Positions 10,157 to 20,528 of a stretch of 64,000 nt of DNA are shown here, piece after piece; position 1 is the first letter of the stretch, and the number at the start of each line of letters is the position of its first letter. The translations under genes and the position numbers were made by a program. The notes under the pieces are model-generated. The model searched no databases, was not told the origin of the DNA, and saw nothing but the letters and a program-made list of their open reading frames with translations. Source of the stretch: Orientallactaga sibirica. Its lineage: Eukaryota > Chordata > Mammalia > Rodentia > Dipodidae. Location of the stretch: positions 5,721,501 through 5,785,500 of the forward strand of contig JAEOAD010000035.1 of assembly GCA_036365145.1 (NCBI GenBank). The letters run 5' to 3'.

Positions 10157-10527
10157 GAGAAGCTTCTCTTTTTATATGGCAGTGACCACTGGGGTGACTC
10201 AAAACATGTCATAGTGCTGAGAAGATGTGACAATGGGATTGTCAGCACCGAGACATCTCTATCACCACCCTCCACGGCTCAGAGTCCATTGCAGAAGAGG
10301 TGGTGGAAAGAATGTAAGAGCCAAGGAAAGGGAACAATGCTGACTTCCAGACACAAAATGGCCTTGATATTCATGACCTCACAGTGCCTTCCTGATACTA
10401 CCGATACAAGACCTTCATAATAGGAGGGGGAAAATGATGACATCAAAATAGAAGAGAGACTAATTGCAGTCAAATGCTCTACCCCTGAGCTCTACCCCCT
10501 AGAAGAGAGACTAATTGGAAAGAAGAA

Positions 10528-10604
10528 GGGCTAGAGGCCCTGGTGAGCCCCTTCTCTGTTCTATCTCCCTCTGCTTGCAAATAAAGGAATAAAAATACTT
10601 CAAA
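10528..10604 (+). mobile_element. SINE-A 3' fragment
   Basis: Only the 3' third survives: GGCTAGAGGCCCTGGTGAGC through CAAATAAAGGAATAAAAAT. Confidence 0.65.
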
Positions 10605-10890
10605 AACAGAGTTCAATTTAAGTTCATTTGTACCCAGAAAGTACATTTAGACACCTATACAAACTTTCTCCCCGATTCTGTTGGGATCTTAGTCAGCGTC
10701 AGGTGATCTGGTCTAAATCCTCATTCACCTCTCATTAAAGCAAGGGAGGAGCTCGTTGTTCGGCTGCTTTGAAGGTTTCAAAAAATGGATAATTCCTTCT
10801 GGCTGTTTTGTGTGGCTGAACATTTATTTGTTCATGCATCCACCACTTCTCAAACACAAACATCATAAAGCACTGGAAAACACAGACATC

Positions 10891-10892
<2 letters not shown>

Positions 10893-10925
<33 letters not shown>
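10893..10925 (+). repeat. (TG)n microsatellite
   Basis: About 16 uninterrupted TG units. The short open frames on both strands here are artefacts of the repeat. Confidence 0.9.
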
Positions 10926-10929
<4 letters not shown>

Positions 10930-11000
10930 TCTGCCCTGCAGGGAGCCTGAATTCCTGTGGGAGCAAACAGGTATGGAAATGTATGAGATCAACTGCAGTG

Positions 11001-11204
11001 TGGCTGGAGAGATGGCTCAGCAATTAAAGGTACTCACTTACGAAGCCTGGTGGCCCAGGGCTCAATCCCCAGGACCCATGTTAGGCCAGATGCACCAAGT
11101 GACATGTGAGTCTGGAGTTCCTTTGCAGGGGCAGGAGGCCATGGTGTGCCCATTCCCAGTCTCTCTCTCTCTCTCTCTGTCTTTTTTTTTTTTTTTTTTA
11201 AAGA
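11001..11204 (+). mobile_element. SINE-A
   Basis: TGGCTGGAGAGATGGCTCAG head, CCAGATGCACCAAGTGACAT middle, (CT)n end followed by a T-rich run at 11182-11198 instead of the usual AAAT tail. Confidence 0.85.
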
Positions 11205-11597
11205 AAAGATCAGGAAGACAGTAGCACTGGTGGGAGTAACCCAGTTTTAAGTACATTTCATAGAACCTTCTAGCAAAAAAGCACATTTTGTCAGAGGGGG
11301 TGAGGAGACAGGTAACTGGGGGAGAAGTAGAGGGAGATGGTAGAGGATAAATCTGGAAAGATAACTAGAGTTCTGAGTAGGAAAATCTGTGCCTACTAAG
11401 GAATTGGATGTTATCCCATAAGCAGAATAAAGCCAATAGTATTCTTTGTGCCAGTGTTACAAGATAAGAACTGTGATCATGTCTGTTTTATTTTATTTTT
11501 TTTACTTTTCTATGTGTGTAGTATGTGGTGTGTGTGTGTGGTGTAGCTCTGCTGGTGCACCTGCCTGCACAGGCCAGAGAAGAACATTGGGTATCCC

Positions 11598-11880
11598 CTC
11601 TCTCTCTCTCTCTCTCTCTTTTTTTGAGAGAGACAAAGAGAGAGACAGAGAGCGAGGGAGAGGGAGACAGATAGAGATGGGCGTGCCAGCAACATCTCAG
11701 CAGCTGCGAACAAAATCCAGATGCGTGCACCCCCTGTGGTCAAGTGTAGCATTGCGCCCTTGCATCACTTTGCATCTGGCTAAACGTGGGACCTGGAGAT
11801 TTGAAGCGCTGGAGATTGGAACCAGCATTCTTAGGCTTAGAAGGCAGGCACCTTAACTGCTAAGCCATCTCTCTAGCCCC
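11598..11880 (-). mobile_element. SINE-B
   Basis: Antisense copy: (CT)n at 11598-11620, GAGATGGGCGTGCCAGCAAC, CCCCCTGTGGTCAAGTG, ending CTAAGCCATCTCTCTAGCCC. Confidence 0.9.
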
Positions 11881-11929
11881 ATTCCCTCTCTTTTGCTTAT
11901 CAGAGTTTTCTTTTCTTTTCTCTCTTTTT

Positions 11930-12300
11930 TTATTTTTGGTCTTTTTTTAATTAAAAAAAACTTCATTTAAAAAATTTACATAATTCCCTCCCACCATCCT
12001 CCTTTTCCCCTTCCCCCATCTCCACTCAACTGACGCCCCTCATCTCTTCAACTATTCCCTCTTCTATTTTAATGTCTTCTCCGCCCCCTCCATCATGCAC
12101 GTTGATGGGCTCTATATTATGCAGGTGGTGTGCAAGCAACAACAGGGGCTGTGAGGTCAGGAATGCAACAACCACTTTGTGCCTGGAAGACAGTGGTCCC
12201 GAGCAGTGCTCCCATCCTTTGACTCCTGCGTTCTTCCCACCACCTCTTCAGTAATTGTCCCTGAACCTTGGAAGGTGCGATAGAGATGCCTCATTCAGGG
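11930..12300 (-). mobile_element. L1 3' end
   Basis: Antisense: T-rich start (the poly(A) tail), pyrimidine-rich stretch 11985-12060, then the 3' UTR signature CTTCTTCCCACCACCTCTTC and GAACCTTGGAAGGTGCGA. Truncated at its 5' side. Confidence 0.7.
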
Positions 12301-12309
12301 AACATGCCC

Positions 12310-12402
12310 ATCTTAAAATGATGCAGCTGAAGCACAAAAAGGTGAGTAAATTATCTACGGGCACACAGCCGGTAACAGACAAAGCTGGGATTTGAACTAA
12401 GC
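12310..12402 (-). mobile_element. MIR fragment
   Basis: ATGCAGCTGAAGCACAAAAAGG, then GGCACACAGCCGGTAACAG and AGCTGGGATTTGAACT. This is the antisense core of the mammal-wide MIR SINE. Confidence 0.7.
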
Positions 12403-13259
12403 AGGGGAGTTGGGGGAGAGTGACTGGTATCAATGTACAGTGTGGCCTAGAGCTAGTGACAAGAAGTCTGGCCTACCAGCTATTATAATGATTCCAACAA
12501 CAGAGTTGACATCGAGACAGTGACCCGGATGGAACAGTTATAGCCCAAGGCATACTGAATCAAAATTTTCCTTCTCACATGTTTGCTGTAGAATCCAAAG
12601 CCATCTGAGATTTTTGTGGATGGCTTCCTTATGAGTTAGAACTTGGACAGTGTCACTAGAACAACTTAGCAAATACTGACTGCGTCTCTGTCCATGCAAG
12701 ATCCTGAGCCACTCTGACTTACTGCTTTCAAGAGTCACTTGCTTCTTTTCTGTTACAAGTGAAGGTCTTTGCAGGAGTCTAGTCGAGTATTTAAAGTGCA
12801 TCGTGGTAGGCCTGGTGCTCAGGTATTCCCGGAGAGATGCTCGCCCATGTTTTCTGACCAGATGAACATAGGCTGCTCAATGCCTTGCTCTAAATCCCTG
12901 TCAGAAAGTGGTCCATGTTTTGGCACAGCTGATCGGGCAATGGGGGCCAAACTCTAATGATTTTAGTAAATCATTTTAACCCAAACACTCTCTTCTTGTT
13001 TCAAAACCTCCACGGACTCATAGTGGCAGCCCAAGGGCTTCTCTGTTCCTGACTGTGTCCCCCCAACCCACCTTGAGTGTTCTCTTCACCCAATACAGAC
13101 CTGCTGTGTGTGTGTGTGTGTGATGGACGTAGGAGTGGGGAGTCACATTAAGCCTCTGCACTTAGGCACCCTGACAAGGAAAACCGTAGCAATTTTGTGG
13201 ATATTTCATGGGAAAGCTGAGGTTGAGTAACAAGTGTCCAAGAATTTGATTTATCATGC
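12403..13259. other. Unassigned DNA
   Basis: No repeat recognised except a short (TG)n at about 13105-13121. Open frames at 12538-12801 and 12769-12957 have no identifiable product. Confidence 0.4.
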
Positions 13260-13400
13260 CAATGAGTTGCTGTGCCATATGTGCACTATTCATTGAACAA
13301 ACCTTTATTCAACACTAGGGTGAGCTAGGTTTCCTGCTAAGTTCTCGGAGTGAGGCGTGAATAAAATATGCCTGTGACTTCAAGAAGGTTGCACTCTAGC
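13260..13400. mobile_element. Old L2/MIR-class fragment
   Basis: ATTCATTGAACAAACCTTTA, GGCGTGAATAAAATATGCC and GGTTGCACTCTAGC follow the order of a widespread mammal-wide repeat motif (…TTCAACAAATATTTATTGAG… to …GGAGCTTACATTCTAG). I think it is L2-class but cannot confirm. Confidence 0.4.
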
Positions 13401-14547
13401 TCCCTGTGTCAGTCAAAGTCCAGCCAAGAGAAAGCAACCCCACTAAGTTATCGTGGCAGAGAGAACTGAGCGTTAGGAGCTGGTCACACGGATGGGGGGG
13501 GGCCACTGTGGGAGCAAAGGGAAGAGGGAAAGTAGGGTTTGGTCAGCAAGGTTGGCACCCGAGACTCAGAGGAGTGGCTGCCCAGCCACAGCAGATTCTC
13601 AGCAGCTTGAGTTTGGCTTTGGAAGCAGGGTAAGCCTGGAACCTGGTCCCCACACCTATTTCCTAGAGGAAGAACTTTCTGGGATTATTCCTGACAGGAA
13701 ACAGGAAGCAGACTTGCTAAAGAATAATTGTCCCCTTAATGAGATCCCATACTTAAATCTGCAGAAGCCCTTGGCTACTCTTGGCTACATGCAGTTGCTT
13801 AAAGACTCACTGCGGAGCCTGCCCGATTTCTTGAGTTCTAATTCATAAAGCATACGTTTTCCTTTTCTTTCTCTCTTTCTTTTCTCCGTGAATGTTGGGA
13901 GGAAGGGATCCTAAGCATGCTTGCTTGCTGCTTTGGGGTTTTTCTACCTTTGTATTCACAGCTCCAAGCCCCTGATTCCGCACCCTCCCCCATTCCCCTT
14001 CTCTTATGGGGAAGACTGCCTGGGAACACTCCTAACCTCGGAAGCCTTTTTCTATATTTTCCTTAGTAAAGTCCACTTTGCCCTCCTTACCTCATTCCTT
14101 GATTCTTCTTTGGTATGCGACTTGAACGTGAAAGCTTTAGCTTATCTAGGCGGAGTGGGCCCATCACTCTCAAAGCCAGCAACAATGTCCCAGAACTTGC
14201 AAGGAGCTGACCAGTCCCCACCAGTCCGCAGGCACCGCCATTCACTACAGACAAGGTCTCAGGACTGACGGACTGCTTCCATTGGTCATTTCCGACGATT
14301 GGGTCAAATGCCACCACTTCCCTCTTTCATCTCTGAACCACATTCGCTGAGCCGGCAATTGCGTGTGTGGTTATTATTGTTTTTTTGGTTTTTTTTTTTG
14401 TTTTTTTGTATAAAAAGGAACTTTTATTTCAAGTACAGTAATTCTAAGAGGAATTTCACTATGTAATAAGGAATAAGTTTTGTTGTTGTTGTGTGTGTGT
14501 GTGTTTTTTTTGTTGTTGTTATTTTAAATAGAATAGAATTTAATTTG
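13401..14547. other. Unassigned DNA
   Basis: About 1.1 kb of mostly unique sequence. Open frames at 13492-13848 and 13921-14268 lack recognised domains and convincing splice signals. T-rich runs lie at 14377-14408 and 14477-14525. Confidence 0.4.
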
Positions 14548-14692
14548 AGCCCACTGTGGTGCCTTTAAATCCTGGCACTCAGAAAGCTGAGGTAGGAGGG
14601 TTGCCAGGAGCTACAAAGTGAGTTCCAGGTCAGCTTGGGCTAAAGAGAGACCCTGACTAAAATAACAAAACAAAAACAAACAAACAAAAAAT
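14548..14692 (+). mobile_element. B1 SINE
   Basis: Sense copy: TAAATCCTGGCACTCAGAAAG, GTTCCAGGTCAGCTTGGGC, GAGAGACCCTGACTAAA and a (CAAA)n tail. Confidence 0.75.
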
Positions 14693-14837
14693 TTAACTTG
14701 TGTTCTCTTATCTCTCTTTCTATTTGAAAGACAGGAGAGGGAGACAGGGAGGAAAAGGAGAAGGAAACAGTGGCTGAGGCCAGGGAGCAGTGATGGCTCA
14801 GCAACTGCTGAAGAGAATGTTGACAAGGTGGTGGAGA

Positions 14838-14878
14838 GAGAGAGAGAGAAAGAAAGAGAGAGAGAGAGAGAGGAGAGG
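14838..14878 (+). repeat. (GA)n-rich low-complexity tract
   Basis: About 40 bp of GA and GAAA units. Confidence 0.85.
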
Positions 14879-14879
14879 T

Positions 14880-15195
14880 CAGCAATCTCTCCAGATTAAC
14901 TCGTAAATGTAGTCCCCAGAAATGCCACATACGTTCCTCTGACATCCCTTGGGTTGTATTCCCCCACTACCAAAATTCTATGTTACTGGTTGGAGAAAAA
15001 ATGGATAAAAACATAAAATATGATCTTGGAGTTATAGAAAAATCCTTGTGTTGGCAGGGCACTTTTCTTGACGGTGAGTAGTGGCAATGTGGAGATGCTC
15101 CTTTCACAGGAGGCACAGAGGAATCACAACCTACTATGGTTCTATCATGTCCACTCAAGGCAAAATCAGTTAACTTGTGCTCTACTGTTTGATGG
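14880..15195. other. Unassigned DNA
   Basis: No feature recognised. Confidence 0.4.
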
Positions 15196-15197
15196 AA

Positions 15198-15351
15198 ATT
15201 TTTTGTTTGTTTGTTTGTTTTGATGTTGGGTCTTGTTCTAGCTGACCTGGAATTCTCTATGTAGTCTTAGGGTGGCCTTGAACTCACAGTGATCCTCCTG
15301 CCTCTGCCTCCTGGGTGCTGCGACTAAAGGTGTGTGCCAGCATGCCTGGCT
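15198..15351 (-). mobile_element. B1 SINE
   Basis: Antisense: (GTTT)n, GATGTTGGGTCTTGTTCTAG, ending GTGCCAGCATGCCTGGC. Older than the copy that follows. Confidence 0.82.
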
Positions 15352-15368
15352 TTGATAGAAACAATTTT

Positions 15369-15519
15369 TCTTTTTTGGTTTTTCGAGGTAGGGTCTCACT
15401 CTAGCCCAGGCTGACCTGGAATTAACTTTGTAGTCTCAGGGTGGCCTCGAACTCTTGGCGATCCTCCTACCTCTGCCTCCTGAGTGCTGGGATTAAAGGC
15501 ATGCGCCACCACACCCGGC
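15369..15519 (-). mobile_element. B1 SINE with 17-bp target duplication
   Basis: Antisense B1 flanked by TTGATAGAAACAATTTT at 15352-15368 and again at 15520-15536, a perfect duplication. It inserted immediately beside the older B1. Confidence 0.93.
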
Positions 15520-15539
15520 TTGATAGAAACAATTTTAAG

Positions 15540-15900
15540 AGACCGTTAAAAAAGGTGTGACTGTTCTCTGTGAACATCCAACTCCTACTAAGCCAGATAT
15601 CCAGAGACACAGAGGCCCCCAAAACCTCATCACTGAAGTAGAACTAAAATGACCCCAATGTGGCTCAGGGAAATTCACGGAAGAGGGGGCGGAAAGAATG
15701 TTAGAGCCACAAATTGGGGCATTATGCACAGAGACTTGGCCTATCCCCCATAGCTCTTGACTACCCCCACAATGCATGACCCACATTCCCCATTGATGAG
15801 GGTCTCTTTGAAAGAGGGAGGACAGGGAGGAGGATAAGGGAGCCAACACTATGAATGTAAAATCAGAATAATATAAATAAAAAATAAATTATTTTTAAAA
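15540..15900 (+). mobile_element. L1 3' end with poly(A)
   Basis: Sense L1 3' UTR: GGCTCAGGGAAATTCACGGA, GAGGGGGCGGAAAGAATGTT, then AATCAGAATAATATAAATAA and an A-rich end. A second A-rich stretch follows at about 15980-15992. Confidence 0.75.
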
Positions 15901-16140
15901 AGTCAAAAAAAGAGAGAGAGAAAGAAAGGGACCTGGCTTAAATTAACATGTGTGACGAGTGAATAAAGTGTGGCAACTGAATTAAAAAAAAAGGTGCGAC
16001 TTCTCATTAACAAATCAGGGTAGTTTTGTTGAGAGGGTATACTCCTCTTCAAAACACAGAGGCATGGGTGTGACTGGAAAGGTTTTACTACAATATTTAT
16101 TTCCAACCTATAGTTAGTTCCTTTTTAGGAAATATATAAA

Positions 16141-16228
16141 AGTGTGTGTGTGTGTGTGTGTTGCTGAGCACTGAACGCAAGGCATCGGCAGGAAGTGTTC
16201 TATCATTGAGCCACATCCCCTCCCAGAA
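16141..16228 (-). mobile_element. (TG)n plus ID-like SINE
   Basis: Ten TG units lead into TTGCTGAGCACTGAACGC and CATTGAGCCACATCCCC, the antisense of an ID-type tRNA-derived head. Confidence 0.55.
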
Positions 16229-16375
16229 ATATTGGGAAGACTGCAGAGTTACTGTTTCATGAGCGAGGACTTTCCTTTAGGGAAGATGAAAAGTTCTGAT
16301 GTCGTATAGTGATGCTAGCTGAATGACAGTGTGATGTGCGTATTGCTGCTCAAGTGTCTACTTAACGTGCCTGGA

Positions 16376-16945
16376 GTAGTGCTGTGCTTTGGATCTAGAG
16401 TGTCCCCCAAAGGCCTTTATGTCAAAGGCTTCCTTGTCAGTCTGTGGTGCTGTTGGGAGATAGTGGAACCTTGAGGAAGTGGGTTTTGGTGGAAGGAAGT
16501 TGGGTGATTGGGAGTGTGCCTTTGATGGGATATTGGGAATCTGGTTCATTCCTCTCTCTCTTTGCTGCCGAGTAGGCATTCTCTGCTGTTCCTTCTGCAT
16601 GAGGTGCTTCCTCATAGGCCCCAAAACAAACGGTCAAGTGACCATATGCTGAAATCATGAGCCCCCAATCTTTCCTCCATATAAGTTCTTTGTTCCAGGG
16701 GCTGGAGAGATGGCTTAGCTGTTAAGGCACTTGCCTGCAAAGCCTAAGGACTCAAGTTTGATTCCCCAGAACCCATGTAAGCCAGATACACATTGTGGCA
16801 CATGCATCTGGGGTTCATTTGTAGTGGCTAGAGGCCCTGGAACACCCATATCTTCTCTCTCATAAATAAATAAAAATAAAATAAGAAGTTATTTCTTCCA
16901 GAAAATTTTATCATAGGGATTGAACACTGACTAACTAAATGGTAA
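16376..16945 (+). mobile_element. Old MaLR (MLT1/ORR1-like) LTR, split by a SINE
   Basis: GTGTCCCCCAAAGGCC near the left end, CTTTCCTCCATATAAGTTC before a SINE insertion, and TTGAACACTGACTAACTAA after it. The order matches a MaLR LTR in sense orientation interrupted at about 16697. Confidence 0.6.
16698..16888 (+). mobile_element. SINE-A nested in a MaLR LTR
   Basis: GGGGCTGGAGAGATGGCTTA head, CAGATACACATTGTGGCAC middle, (AAAT)n tail at 16863-16884. Confidence 0.9.
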
Positions 16946-17024
16946 AATTTTATGTCATATATTATTTACTATAATAAATGATTAGATCCAAGCACTGTAA
17001 GTCATGTCCTGGACTATTTTAACT

Positions 17025-17168
17025 AGCCAGGTATGGTGGCACACACCTGTAATCCTAGCCCTTAGGAGGAGGAGGTAGGATGTTCAGGAGTTCAAGGCCA
17101 GCATTGACTACATAGCAAGTTTGGGGCTATCAGGGCAACATGAGATCCTTCCCCAACAAACAAACAAA
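17025..17168 (+). mobile_element. B1-like SINE
   Basis: GCCAGGTATGGTGGCACAC, TAATCCTAGCCCTTAGGAGG and a (CAAA)n tail. Several changes from neighbouring B1s suggest an older subfamily. Confidence 0.75.
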
Positions 17169-17221
17169 AATCAATAAAAATGATCCCCTTTTATTTTATT
17201 TTAAAGATTTTTTTCTCTTTT

Positions 17222-17273
17222 GCTTATTTTTATTTATTTATTTGAGAGCAACAGACAGACAAAGAGGCAGAGG

Positions 17274-17305
<32 letters not shown>

Positions 17306-17456
17306 GAACGGGCACACCAGGGCCTCCAGCCACTACAAATGAACTCCAGATGCATGCGCCCCCTTGTGCCTCTGGCTTATGCGGGTGCTGGGTCAAACCT
17401 GGGTCCTTTGGCTTTGCAGGCAAGCACCTTAACTTCTAAGCCATCTCTCCAGCCCT
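17222..17456 (-). mobile_element. SINE-A
   Basis: Full antisense copy: (ATTT)n, GAGAGCAACAGACAGACAAA, (GA)n, GCATGCGCCCCCTTGTGCC, ending CTAAGCCATCTCTCCAGCCC. Confidence 0.92.
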
Positions 17457-17577
17457 ATATTTATTTATTTGATAGAGAAAGAGGGAGAGAGAAAGAATGG
17501 GTGCACCAGGGCCTCTAGCCATTGCAAAAGAACACCAGAAACGTGTGTCCCCTTGTGCATCTGGCTAATGGGGGTCT
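17457..17577 (-). mobile_element. SINE-A lacking its head
   Basis: Starts (ATTT)n and GATAGAGAAAGAGG. It breaks off after GCATCTGGCTAATGGGG, where LTR-like sequence begins, so the tRNA-like head is lost. Confidence 0.78.
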
Positions 17578-17672
17578 TGGGGGATCCAGCCCCCATCAGC
17601 TGCTTTTGATCAGGTGCTTTGTCCCAGCAATGAGAGGATAAATGTAACACACGTCTATTATCTGATGTCACT
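17578..17672 (+). mobile_element. MaLR LTR 3' fragment
   Basis: CATCAGCTGCTTTTGATCAG, GTCCCAGCAATGAGAGGATA. This corresponds to the last ~80 bp of the LTR type seen complete at 45505-45840. Confidence 0.6.
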
Positions 17673-18115
17673 CACAAGGGTTTAACAGTTCTCACAGTTT
17701 GCTGCCCAGCAGGTGCTACTATATAGATATGGCTAAATTCCATATCTGAAGGCTAATTATTAAAGGTTTCACAGTCGTTTCCTTAGATGTCAATTTGTTA
17801 TGGTTTTGAGATGAAAAGTCCCCCATAATAGGCTCCTGTATTTGAATGCTTGGTCCTCAGAGGATGGCACTATTGTGGGAAGTTGTGCTATCTTTAGGTG
17901 GTGGGGCCTGGATGGAGGAAGTGGGAAGCTGGGGGTTGGGTCAGGGCTGTGACTCAGCCTTGCTTCTGGTCTCAGTCTCTCTGTTTGCTGATCTGAAAAG
18001 ATGTAAGTGAGCAGCCTCACATTCCCATTGTCACAACTGCTAAATCTTCCCATTTGTGATGGACTAGATCTCTCTCCCTTAAGTTTATTCCTTTAGGCAT
18101 TTTTCTTTCTTTTTT

Positions 18116-18272
18116 CCCCTCCCTCCCCTCCCCTCCCCTCCCCTCCCCTCCCCTCCCCTCCCCTCCCCTCCCCTCCCCTCCCCTCCCCTCCCCCTCCCTC
18201 CCTCTCCTCCCCCCCCTCCCTCCCTCCCTCCCCTCCCTCCCTCCCTCCCTTCCTTCCTTCCTTCCTTCCTTC
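18116..18272 (+). repeat. (CCCCT)n / CT-rich polypyrimidine tract
   Basis: About 157 bp of almost pure pyrimidine: roughly fourteen CCCCT units (18121-18195), then CCCTC/CTCC mixtures, then (CCTT)n. It joins the poly(T) side of the antisense B1 that follows, so it probably grew from that SINE's tail. Confidence 0.93.
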
Positions 18273-18274
18273 TT

Positions 18275-18422
18275 TTTTTGTTTGTTTTGAAGTAGGGTCT
18301 CACTCTAGCCCAGGCTGACTTGGGACTCACCTGTAGCCTCAGACTGGCCTCAAACTCATGGACAGTCTCTTACCTCAGCCACCTAGTGCTGGAACTAAAA
18401 GGTGTGAGCCACCACACCTGAC
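18275..18422 (-). mobile_element. B1 SINE
   Basis: Antisense: GAAGTAGGGTCTCACTCTAG, GTGAGCCACCACACCTGAC. Confidence 0.85.
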
Positions 18423-18470
18423 TCCTTCAGGTATTTCATCACAGAATTCTTACCATGTCTGGAAGTCCAA

Positions 18471-18917
18471 ATACCTAGGAAGACTAGGAGTGTGAAAGTG
18501 AAGAGTGATTTGAACTGAGCCTTTCTCTTAGGCTGCTGAGTTGTTTGGTCTTAGGGAAACCAGGTGCCTAACACAGCATCATTCCCTCCTCTGTTGAAAC
18601 ACATGGTTTTCAAAGTCTCCCTATAGCTTAATACTTTGATTTCATCATTCTCTCCAGCCATGTGATTTAAACACTAAATTTCTCAAACCTTATTAATTGG
18701 GATATTTTCTTGAAGGGACCAGGCCTTTGTAGGCATGTATGATCCTCTTCCTATCTATCCTTGGCTAGGGCTGGGGCTGGGCTGGGACTAGGGCTAGGGA
18801 GAGAAGTGGTCTCCGGAATTCTGGTAGATGCTCTTGAATGTGTCTTGTGAAATGATGTCTCAGCTTGCTGGGAAACAAAACCTTCTAAAAATTAACTGTA
18901 ATAAAAAATGGGAAAGT
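18471..18917. other. Unassigned DNA with a G-rich cluster
   Basis: No repeat recognised. At 18764-18800 GGGCT/GGGACT units recur (GGCTAGGGCTGGGGCTGGGC), giving at least four G-runs in a short span. Confidence 0.45.
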
Positions 18918-19112
18918 AGGGCTGGAGAGATGGCTTACCAGTTAAGACACTTACCTACCTGTAAAGCCTAATAACCCAGGTTCAATTTCCCCAGTACCCA
19001 CATAAAGCCAGATGCACAATGTGGCACATGCATCTGGAGTTTGTTTGCAGTGACAAGAGGCCCTGGCATGCCCATTCTCTCTCTCTCAAATAAATAAGAT
19101 ACAAAAAGATTT
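18918..19112 (+). mobile_element. SINE-A
   Basis: GGGCTGGAGAGATGGCTTAC head, GATGCACAATGTGGCACATG, CTCTCTCAAATAAATAAG. Confidence 0.9.
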
Positions 19113-19124
19113 TAAAAAATGGTG

Positions 19125-19283
19125 AGCCAGACGTGGTGGCACATGCCTTTCATCCCAGCCCTCGGGAGGCAGAGGTAGGAGGATTGCCATGAGTTCAAGG
19201 CCAGCCTGAGACTACAGAGTGAATTCTAGGTTAGCCTGGGTTAGAGGGAGGCGCTACCTCGAAAAACCAAATAAATAAATGAA

Positions 19284-19322
<39 letters not shown>

Positions 19323-19326
19323 ATAG
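19125..19326 (+). mobile_element. B1 SINE with (AAAT)n tail
   Basis: GAGCCAGACGTGGTGGCACA, GAGGCGCTACCTCGAAAAAC; the tail expanded into about 14 AAAT units (19268-19326). Confidence 0.9.
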
Positions 19327-19427
19327 GAACAGTTGGGAGGACACAGAATTTTCATAGACTTTAAAGACATGAAGTTTAGTTTGGCTTTGGAAGGGACTAG
19401 GAATCCAAAACTAGAAAGATTGTGCGG

Positions 19428-19760
19428 TGGGTTGAAGGTAAAGTGTTGCTCATTGGCTTGTGTGTTTAAACACTTAAGTGTAAGAAGATTGTCAATCTTT
19501 AGAAGGTGGAGCCTTGCTGGAGGAGGTGTTACTGGGACTGGGCTCAGCCTGGAGGTGACATGGCCTGGCTACAAGTGCAATAGTCTGTTCCCAGTGCTGC
19601 AGGATGACGCTGGTTTCCCACTCCAAGCCTGTCTCGCTTCCCCTGCAATGATGAACCTTCCCTCAAAACTAATCCTGAATTCAACCCCTTTCCTTCCACA
19701 AGCTGCTTCTGCTCAGCATTTGTTCACAACAATGAGAAAGGGAACTGATTCCGATGGGAA
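19428..19760 (+). mobile_element. MaLR-like LTR, diverged
   Basis: AGAAGGTGGAGCCTTGCTGG, CAATGATGAACCTTCCCTCA, TTTGTTCACAACAATGAG and AACTGATTCC follow the order of a MaLR LTR (body, ATGGA-CTTCCC region, end). The 185-codon open frame across it (19333-19890) is not credible as a gene. Confidence 0.5.
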
Positions 19761-20371
19761 CCAAGGTGATCACTTCTCATGTAATTCTTTTCTTTTTCCC
19801 TCTTACTCCTCCAAATCCTTACTTCCTTCCCATTCCTTGCTTCTCCTTTTTCTCCCCCAATTCTGGATATTTTACACATGCCTAATCTAATACCAGATTT
19901 ATATGACACTTCCATTTAAGCATCCAAAGAGAGACAGATTAGATCTCTGTTTGCACACGCCAAGACCAATGTGTAGGGGATTCCCCTCACCCTATTTGGC
20001 TTAAGTGTTCACACCTGGTCTATCTTGCAATGAGCATGTGCATGGGCCATTTGACTCAGTGCACATTCAGCAGGAGCTTTGAAGCAGTTTATTTTAAACA
20101 TGGATGTGATGTGGATACATTCCTGAAGGTCATTTTGGTTACAGACAGCAAAATGCTCTTGGGCTAGCAAAAATATACTGGAATACTTCCTGTAACCTAA
20201 GGAAATGGAGCAAGTCCTGGCTTAATAGACTTTTGCTTTATTTATGGCATTGCCATTTGTGTAACTCGGTTCTCATAGCTGTCTGCTTTCAGTGTGTCCC
20301 TATGCCACAGTGAAAAATTCTTTTAGCCTCCAGCAGTATCTTTCGCCACTGGAGATTGTGCTGAACTTTTA
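19761..20371. other. Unassigned DNA
   Basis: No repeat or exon recognised. 19790-19860 is pyrimidine-rich. Confidence 0.4.
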
Positions 20372-20528
20372 CTTTTTTTTTTTTTTTTGGTTTTGCAAGG
20401 TAGGGTCTCACTCTGGTCCAGGCTGACCTGGAATTAACTATGTAGTCTCAGGGTGGCCTCAAACTCTCAGTGATCCTACCTCTGCCTCCCAAGTGCTGGG
20501 ATTAAAGGCATGTGCCACCACGCCTGGC
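20372..20528 (-). mobile_element. B1 SINE
   Basis: Antisense: poly(T), GGTTTTGCAAGGTAGGGTC, GGCATGTGCCACCACGCCTGG. It sits at the poly(T) side of an antisense L1. Confidence 0.9.

Larger units (their letters stand above)
7930..10450 (+). mobile_element. L1 3' UTR, split by three younger insertions
   Basis: Old L1 3' end in sense orientation, seen in four pieces around a SINE (8081-8310), a complete MaLR (8651-9846) and a second SINE (9882-10156). Recognisable pieces are CTGGCCAGTCTGGGCAAATG (8395), CCATGGGAGGGAATATATGC (8488), CACTGGGGTGACTCAAAACA (10188) and GGCTCAGAGTCCATTGCAG near 10280. ORF2 coding sequence is not present. The left edge is uncertain; 7819-7930 may include an ID-like SINE head. 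Confidence 0.65.
17797..18470 (+). mobile_element. MaLR LTR, interrupted by a pyrimidine tract and a B1
   Basis: GATGAAAAGTCCCCCATAAT start, GGTGGGGCCTGGATGGAGG middle, AAGTTTATTCCTTTAGGCA at the interruption. It appears to resume at 18424 with CCTTCAGGTATTTCATCACA. CCTTTAGGCATTTTTC and CCTTCAGGTATTTCAT are likely the diverged target duplication of the insertion. Confidence 0.6.

Noticed and set aside
11446..11856. 136-codon frame
   Set aside because: Made of a TG run and an antisense SINE-B.
19333..19890. 185-codon open frame
   Set aside because: It crosses an MaLR-like LTR and a pyrimidine-rich stretch. No domain and no splice context.
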